Positions 27,852 to 32,281 of a stretch of 32,281 nt of DNA are shown piece after piece. Under the pieces are notes generated by a model. It was not told where the DNA came from. It ran no database searches and saw only the letters and a list, made by a program, of their open reading frames with translations. The stretch spans positions 1 to 32,281 of the forward strand of contig JAUIGD010000023.1 in assembly GCA_030430255.1 (NCBI GenBank), given 5' to 3'. Made by a program: the position numbers and the translations under genes. Position 1 is the stretch's first letter; the number at the start of each line of letters is the position of its first letter. The stretch is from Verrucomicrobiia bacterium. GTDB taxonomy: Bacteria; Verrucomicrobiota; Verrucomicrobiia; Verrucomicrobiales; DEV007.

Positions 27852-29891
27852 TCACGGCTTGGCGCCGAGCGCTTCGAGGCGATGCGTGGCGATGATCGCG
27901 CTCGGGCAGGTGACGGGTTGGGTCTGGAGTTCGGGGGACATCGCGCGCACGAGGGTCTGGGCGCGCGCGAGGGCGGCCGCGTCGCCGCGCAATTCGGCGA
28001 GGTCGAGGAGGTTCAGCGCGGCGAGGCCGTTGGAGGAGGGCTGGTCGCCGTCGCTGTTCAACCAGAGTTCGAACGGGAGGGCGTCGATCTCGCCGATCGG
28101 GGTGAGGTGGTAGAGGCCGATCTCGTCCGAGAAGAAGCGTTCGTCGAGGTGGGCCTGCAGCCGGGCGGCGAGCTGCAGCGCCTCGCCGCCGGCCTCGCCC
28201 GCCGCGCGGCGGAGGTCGATCAGCGCGCGGATGAGGAAGATGTAGTCGTCGGAAAAGGCGGGACCGAAGGGCTTGCCGTTGCCGCGGCCGTGGCTGAGGG
28301 AACCGCCGTCTTCGCCGAGCGTCACACGGGTGAGCTGCGAGGCGATCTCGCCCCCGCGGCTGACGAGCGCAGGGTCCCCCAAGCAGGCGCCGAGACGGGC
28401 GTAGGCGCTGACCAGCAGCGCGTTGCAGCCGGTGATCATCGAGTCGTCGACCGGCGGCAGCGGGCGGCTGGCGAGGACTTTCCCCACGGCGGTCGCCAGC
28501 GGCGAGCCGGGTTCCGGCGAACGGGCGCCGGGCTCTGCGCCGAGGAGGATGTTGGCGCCGACGGGGAAGCCGCCCAACGTCCCGGCGGACGTGCAGTTGC
28601 CGCCGGGCAGCACCCCGAACGCCGCTTGGAAGGCATCCAGCTCGCCCCCCTCCAACACCCCGGCGAGCTGCTCGGAAGTCCAGATCGAGCGACCGTGGGT
28701 GCGTTCGCCACCGCTGCCGAAGGTGTCGTCCGCCAGGCTGGTGTGATAGGTTCCGTCCGGCGCCCGCAGGGTGCTCTCCGCGAACGCCAGCGCCTTCCGC
28801 GCGGCCGCCGCGTGGGCTTCGTCGCGGGTCAACGGATAGGCGGCGGCGACGGCGCGCGCGAAGCGGGCTTGGTCGATCAGCATCTTCTCGAACTGCGGCG
28901 TCCGCCAGGCGGGATCGTGCACGTAGCGATAGAGCCCGCCGTCGAGGGGGTCGAGCACCGCCCCCGCCAGCATGCCGTCGAGCGTGCGGTCGAGCATCTT
29001 GGTGATCTGTTCGCGGCGGAAGTTCCCTTCGGGGAGCCCTGTGGCGATCGCTGCGAGCGCCTCCATCAGTTCTGGGCGGGGGAATTTCACCGCGTTGTCG
29101 AAGCCGCCGTGCACCGGATCGAAGGCGCTGGACGCCTCGATGTAGAGCTCTTCGACGGGGTCTCCCTCCTGTGGCTGGAGGTCGCTGAGGGGCGGCCGCC
29201 GGACGCTCTCGCGAAGCTTCTCCAGATCGCGGGCCGCCTGCTCTTGGACGTAGTCCGGGAAGCGGCGGTTTTGGGTGGTGATGTGGTCGAGCACCTTTTG
29301 GAAGGTCGAGGTGCCTGCGCCGGCGGGCGCTTCGGCCGGGAAGTAGCTGCCGACGCTGACGGGGTGCCCGGCCGGGGTGAGCCAGACGTTCAGCGGCCAG
29401 CCGGAGGGGTTGTTGGTGACCCTGGCGTAGGTGCGGAAGGCGAGGTCGATGTCCGGTCGCTCGAGGCGGTCGACTTTGATGCAGACGAAATTTTCCTCGA
29501 GCCGTCGCGCGAGTGCTTCGTCGCGGAACGACTCCTCGTCCATGCGGCGGCACCAAGGGCAGGCGTGATAGCCGATCGAGACGAAGACCAACTTGCCTTC
29601 CTCTTCAGCGCGATCGAAAGCCGCGGGCGACCAGGCAGACCAGCTGAGCGGGCCGCCCGCATACTCGCGGAGGTGGGCCGAGGCGGCCTCCGCGAGGTCG
29701 CCGCCAGTGGAAGCGGCCTCCGCGAGGTCGCCGCCAGAGGATGCGGCCTCCGCGAGGTCGCCGCCAGAGGAGGCGGCCTGCGCGAGGTCGCCGCCGGTGG
29801 AGGCGGGGCTTTGAGCGGAGGTGGGCCGGATCAGGACGGCGAGGGCGAAGAGGGTCGCGATCACGCGGTGGCCGAGGCTCTGAGGGGACAT
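27852..29891 (-). CDS. Exported thioredoxin-domain protein of the YyaL/SSP411 (DUF255) family
   Basis: A 679-residue protein. A signal peptide (MSPQSLGHRVIATLFALAVLIRPTSAQ) is followed by four 10-residue repeats (GGDLAEAAS type, residues 32-71) and a thioredoxin-like domain with WSPAAFDRAEEEGKLVFVSI and active-site C111-PW-C114. A long (alpha/alpha)6-like region typical of the family follows (DPVHGGFDNAVKFPRPELM, GAVLDPLDGGLYRYVHDPAW, PQFEKMLIDQARFARAV). The biochemical role of the family is unsettled; the CxxC suggests redox work, and the signal places it outside the cytoplasm. ATG 29889-29891 is chosen for its position before the signal. It is the first gene of a leftward run with hisB, hisH and the SGNH/propeller protein. 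Confidence 0.9.
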   Translation of the reverse strand: MSPQSLGHRVIATLFALAVLIRPTSAQSPASTGGDLAQAASSGGDLAEAASSGGDLAEAASTGGDLAEAASAHLREYAGGPLSWSAWSPAAFDRAEEEGKLVFVSIGYHACPWCRRMDEESFRDEALARRLEENFVCIKVDRLERPDIDLAFRTYARVTNNPSGWPLNVWLTPAGHPVSVGSYFPAEAPAGAGTSTFQKVLDHITTQNRRFPDYVQEQAARDLEKLRESVRRPPLSDLQPQEGDPVEELYIEASSAFDPVHGGFDNAVKFPRPELMEALAAIATGLPEGNFRREQITKMLDRTLDGMLAGAVLDPLDGGLYRYVHDPAWRTPQFEKMLIDQARFARAVAAAYPLTRDEAHAAAARKALAFAESTLRAPDGTYHTSLADDTFGSGGERTHGRSIWTSEQLAGVLEGGELDAFQAAFGVLPGGNCTSAGTLGGFPVGANILLGAEPGARSPEPGSPLATAVGKVLASRPLPPVDDSMITGCNALLVSAYARLGACLGDPALVSRGGEIASQLTRVTLGEDGGSLSHGRGNGKPFGPAFSDDYIFLIRALIDLRRAAGEAGGEALQLAARLQAHLDERFFSDEIGLYHLTPIGEIDALPFELWLNSDGDQPSSNGLAALNLLDLAELRGDAAALARAQTLVRAMSPELQTQPVTCPSAIIATHRLEALGAKP
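29681..29800 (-). repeat. Four tandem 30-bp repeats in the yyaL-type gene
   Basis: Units at 29681-29710, 29711-29740, 29741-29770 and 29771-29800, each differing from the next at only one to three bases. They encode (S/T)GGDLA(E/Q)AAS between the signal peptide and the thioredoxin domain. The near identity points to recent duplication and likely length variation among strains. No spacers separate the units, so it is not a CRISPR array. Confidence 0.9.
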
Positions 29892-30151
29892 GGAATCGGA
29901 TTCGGTCGTTAGGGGCGGACGGTCGCGCACGCTACGGTCTCGCGCCGCCGGGCACAACCGCGAGCCCTGCGGGTTGGGATCGCGGCGGGGCGTCCGTGGG
30001 GCGGAGGGGATGTGTCGCTCGCCGCGAGCCGCGCCCGCACCCCGCGCGGTGGGGGGCTCCGTCGGCGGGAGTGGCCGGAGAACCTGCCCCGAGATGAAAC
30101 GATGGGTTGCGCAGTTTTTCGACAGACTGTTAAGGTGGCGGTCCACACGCC
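29892..30151. other. Divergent intergenic region between yyaL-type gene and parA-like gene
   Basis: 260 bases that should hold promoters for both divergent transcription units. The last 50 bases are less GC-rich (GTTGCGCAGTTTTTCGACAG) and include AGGTGG at 30134-30138, a Shine-Dalgarno-like sequence about 13 bases before the parA-like GTG. No confident -10/-35 pair could be assigned. Confidence 0.4.
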
Positions 30152-30967
30152 GTGAAGATCCTCGCCATCGCAAGTCAGAAGGGAGGGGTTGGGAAGACGA
30201 CCGTCGCCATCAACCTCGCCTACGCCCTCGCCCATCGCGGGCACCGGATTCTTATTGTCGATACCGACCCCCAGGGATCGGTCGGGCTGTCGCTCTCGCG
30301 TGGCGCGCGCGAGCGCACCGGGTTCTATGACGCGTTGGCCGCCGGCGAAGACCCCTCGCGCCTGGTGCTCCAGAGCCGGCTGCCGGAGCTCAAACTGCTA
30401 CCCGCCGGGCGGACTGATTCGTTCTTGGCGGCGGGTGGGTTCGGGGGCGTGGACGACCGGGCGGTGGCCGACGCCCTGGCGGCGTTGGCCGCGGCGGCCG
30501 GGGTCGATGTCGTCGTGGTCGACACGCCCGCGGGCATGTCCGGGGTGACGACCTCGGTGTTGCGCGCGGCGGATTCGGTCCTGATCCCCCAGCAGGCCGA
30601 GCCGCTCGGGGTCCGCTCGGTGCCGCAGGTGCTACAGGCCATCGCCGCGCTGCGCCGCAAGGGCCACCCGTTGGCGGTCGCCGGCATCGTCATGACGATG
30701 GTGCAGGGCGACCAGAAGGAGAGCGTCGAGGCCGAGCAGCAGTTGCGTGCGGCATTGCCCGCCGGGTTGATGTGCTCCGCCAACGTCCCGCGCGAGGTCG
30801 CCTTCCTCAAAGCGAGCGGGGCGGGCGTCCCGCTGGGGCTCCTGTCGAAGCGCCCGCCTGCCGCGGCCGCCGTGTTCGATCAACTCGCCGCCGAACTCGA
30901 GCCGAAGCTCGGCCTGGGCAGCCCAACTGAAGCGGATCCCCATGGCGTCGGTGAACTCGTGGATTGA
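30152..30967 (+). CDS. ParA/Soj-family ATPase
   Basis: A Walker-type ATPase of 271 residues with the deviant Walker A KGGVGKTT (K10-T17), IVDTDPQGSVGLSLS (A'-type motif) and VVVDTPAGMSG (Walker B). It is the short form without an N-terminal DNA-binding extension. Such proteins position chromosomes, plasmids or protein complexes by cycling on the nucleoid. No parB or parS is nearby; instead the stop overlaps a Roadblock-like gene by 26 bases, which suggests an orphan ParA that places another cargo. It starts with GTG, directly before the conserved KILAIASQKGG. Confidence 0.92.
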   Translation: MKILAIASQKGGVGKTTVAINLAYALAHRGHRILIVDTDPQGSVGLSLSRGARERTGFYDALAAGEDPSRLVLQSRLPELKLLPAGRTDSFLAAGGFGGVDDRAVADALAALAAAAGVDVVVVDTPAGMSGVTTSVLRAADSVLIPQQAEPLGVRSVPQVLQAIAALRRKGHPLAVAGIVMTMVQGDQKESVEAEQQLRAALPAGLMCSANVPREVAFLKASGAGVPLGLLSKRPPAAAAVFDQLAAELEPKLGLGSPTEADPHGVGELVD

Positions 30968-31658
30968 CCCGGAGCAGTTGGCGGCCTTGGCCGCCGAACT
31001 GACGGGCGCCAAACCGGAAGCGGCCGGTGCGAACGCCGGCGAAGACGCCGAGCCCACCGCGGCTGCGGCGGGTGCCGAGGACGCTGGCGGCGCCGGGACC
31101 GCGATCGGCGGCGGCAATGACGTGGCGAGGCTGGCGGCCGACGTCAGCCGCATCGGCGCCCAACTCGCCGAGATCAAGGCCCGCGCGGTCCGCAGCGGCC
31201 TGCTGCGGTCGGCCTCCACCAGCGGTGCGGCGGCGGCCGCAGGAACCGCGTCCATCCCCAGGCGGATCCCGGGCACGGGGGCGAGCCTCGTCGACCGGCT
31301 GGAGAGCTTTGTGGCCTGGGCGGCGGGACAGGAAGGGCTCACCGGCCTCTTCATCGCCGACTGTGCCGGCCACGAACTCGTCGAGTCGGGGGCCGACCCG
31401 GCGCTCGTCGCCTCGGGGGTCGCCCTCGCCGAGGGGTGGGACCGTGCGCGGGGGGTGCTGGAGAGCACCGCCCGGAACGGTGTCTCCACCGGCGCCAGCG
31501 TCCGCGACAGCGAGGGGTCAATGCTCACCGTGTTCAGCTGCCGCTCCGCCTACGGGCGCCATGTCCTCGGCGTGCTCACGCCAGAGCCGCTCGGGATCGC
31601 CCTCTCCGCGGGGCTGCGCGCCGGCTTCGCCAGGGTGTTGGGGGTGGGGGAAGGTTGA
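30942..31658 (+). CDS. Roadblock/LC7-like domain protein paired with the ParA-like ATPase
   Basis: A 238-residue protein. The N-terminal half is Ala/Gly-rich and low-complexity with a short helical part (DVARLAADVSRIGAQLAEIKARAV). The C-terminal 120 residues look like a Roadblock/LC7 fold: helix LVDRLESFVAWAAGQEG, then TGLFIADCAGHELVESG, a helix, GSMLTVFSCRS, YGRHVLGVLTPEP and a last helix. Roadblock proteins bind or regulate small GTPases (MglB for MglA) or form scaffolds. The ATG lies inside the end of the upstream gene, so the two are almost certainly cotranslated. The domain call rests on secondary-structure pattern and a few positions, so it is moderate; no MglA-like GTPase is in the window. 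Confidence 0.72.
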   Translation: MASVNSWIDPEQLAALAAELTGAKPEAAGANAGEDAEPTAAAAGAEDAGGAGTAIGGGNDVARLAADVSRIGAQLAEIKARAVRSGLLRSASTSGAAAAAGTASIPRRIPGTGASLVDRLESFVAWAAGQEGLTGLFIADCAGHELVESGADPALVASGVALAEGWDRARGVLESTARNGVSTGASVRDSEGSMLTVFSCRSAYGRHVLGVLTPEPLGIALSAGLRAGFARVLGVGEG

Positions 31659-31824
31659 GGCCCGCGACGGAAGGTGCGGCGCAGTCTGCCGCCCACGGCG
31701 GATCGCGGAGCTCCCTTCCGATAAGTTCCTCCCTGCCCCCCTTCGTGGCACTCGAAGGTGCTCGGATCACCTCGTCTTGCGACTAACCCGAATCGATCAC
31801 CAAGCTCCGAGCTACGGCTTGCCC

Positions 31825-31922
31825 TCGTTGATGCTGAGGGTGTTGCCGTTGGGAACGGCTCGGGCAGGGTGCCTACCCAGCCGCATCGCCGATCCCTGCC
31901 GCCGCCTACTCAGCATCAACGA
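31825..31922. repeat. Long inverted repeat with internal hairpins (structured RNA or small mobile unit)
   Basis: Perfect 14-bp arms TCGTTGATGCTGAG (31825-31838) and CTCAGCATCAACGA (31909-31922). Inside are GCCGTT/AACGGC around GGG and GGCAGGG/CCCTGCC, giving a three-way junction of about 98 nucleotides. It could be a small RNA, a riboswitch-like leader or a MITE-like element; the strand is not decided. Confidence 0.6.
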
Positions 31923-31970
31923 ATGGCGGCGCCTCGCATGCGGATGTGGTGATCGATCCGGGCTAAGGCG
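31923..31970. repeat. Interspersed repeat, copy 3
   Basis: ATGGCGGCGCCTCG, CATGCGGAT, then GTGGTGATCGATCCGGGCTA (31946-31965, identical to copy 1) and AGGCG. It directly abuts the right arm of the long inverted repeat. Confidence 0.65.
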
Positions 31971-32249
31971 GCTGTTGGATGAGGACTCCTTCGTAGCCAA
32001 CGGGCTGAGGTTCCAACCCGGTGCTGCACGGGGCGCTGCGTGCGCGGGGCGCCTGGCTACTGATTCACTCGAGGTGGTGCGTTGGCAACGCGGACGAGGT
32101 TGTCGACGTTCGAAGGTGCGGAACTGCTTCCTGCGCCCGGCGCCATGAGAGCCATGATCCGTCGAGGATTGCGGCGTCGCCTCGAGAGAGCGGCGAGGCC
32201 AAACCGAACGGGGACTCCGCAGGTGAAGCGCAGCGACCGGGCTTGGCGC

Positions 32250-32281
32250 AAAAAAAAGACCCGCCCGGCGAACCGGGCGGG
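32250..32281 (-). terminator. Rho-independent terminator for a leftward gene beyond the window
   Basis: On the minus strand: 9-bp stem CCCGCCCGG/CCGGGCGGG with a TTCG loop (32260-32281), followed by TC and eight T (32257-32250). This is a textbook intrinsic terminator and implies a minus-strand gene ending just past base 32281. The stem could also act on rightward transcripts, but the sequence after it is not visible. Confidence 0.88.

Larger units (their letters stand above)
31659..32249. other. Gene-free region at the right end
   Basis: About 590 bases without a supported gene. It holds a long inverted repeat with internal hairpins (31825-31922), copy 3 of the interspersed repeat (31923-31970) and short hairpins near 32176-32200. 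The open frame at 32057-32251 (minus, 64 codons, Arg/Pro-rich start) has no recognisable product. No tRNA was found. Confidence 0.5.

Noticed and set aside
29681-29800. Possible CRISPR array
   Set aside because: Units are directly adjacent with no spacers and lie in frame in a coding sequence.
27816-29912. 698-codon plus-strand frame opposite the yyaL-type gene
   Set aside because: Antisense shadow; the minus strand carries the signal peptide, CxxC and family motifs.
31970-32050. tRNA-like stretch (GGTTCCAACCC)
   Set aside because: It resembles a T-loop, but no matching acceptor, D or anticodon arms could be placed around it.
32057-32251. 64-codon minus-strand frame just before the terminator
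   Set aside because: It has no recognised product or ribosome site, and its Arg/Pro-rich first half overlaps hairpin-rich DNA; it could be the tail of a decayed gene or repeat, but nothing supports it.

Overview
The window is very GC-rich, gene-dense bacterial chromosome, most plausibly from the Verrucomicrobiota (Opitutia-like) within the PVC superphylum. The pointers are a fused SGNH/beta-propeller/HEAT secreted protein of PVC type, a eukaryotic-type glycogen branching enzyme, a secreted PL1-like pectate lyase with an Asp-rich tail, zinc-ribbon membrane proteins with Pro-Glu linkers, and a REP-associated transposase of the type common in that phylum. The taxonomic assignment is inference, since no rRNA is present.

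Layout. 1-2297 (minus): tsaD, an exported rhodanese and plsY (cut by the window edge). 2298-2610: intergenic, with an inverted pair of REP-like hairpins. 2611-3804 (minus): exported S41 C-terminal processing protease. 3943-5916 (plus): glgB. 5955-10283 (plus): a 1442-residue exported protein of unknown function. 10327-14519 (minus): pectate lyase, trkA, maf. 14675-19150 (plus): metH, followed by an HscA-like Hsp70 (19198-20931). 20976-21263 (minus) and 21364-23385 (plus): two divergent zinc-ribbon genes, the second membrane-anchored. 23386-23861: gene-free, with interspersed repeats. 23862-29891 (minus): a compact run of four genes, exported thioredoxin-like YyaL protein, hisB, hisH and the SGNH/propeller protein. 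30152-31658 (plus): overlapping ParA ATPase and Roadblock/LC7-like genes. 31659-32249: gene-free, with a long inverted repeat and an interspersed repeat. A strong intrinsic terminator for a leftward gene beyond the window closes the right end.

The most striking observation is in metH. The open frame is about 250 codons longer than a standard cobalamin-dependent methionine synthase. The extra part is a complete REP-associated tyrosine (HUH/Y1) transposase domain, inserted in frame in the linker between the cobalamin domain and the AdoMet reactivation domain. It is bracketed by two REP-like palindromes and carries a third inside its own coding sequence. The HUH histidines and the candidate catalytic tyrosine are kept, and so are the MetH zinc, cobalamin and AdoMet motifs. 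A second, related REP subfamily with covarying stems and the same loop lies upstream of tsaD. Other points of note are the ParA-Roadblock pair, a 20-nt repeat found identically at two distant places, and a maf gene with no ordinary start codon.
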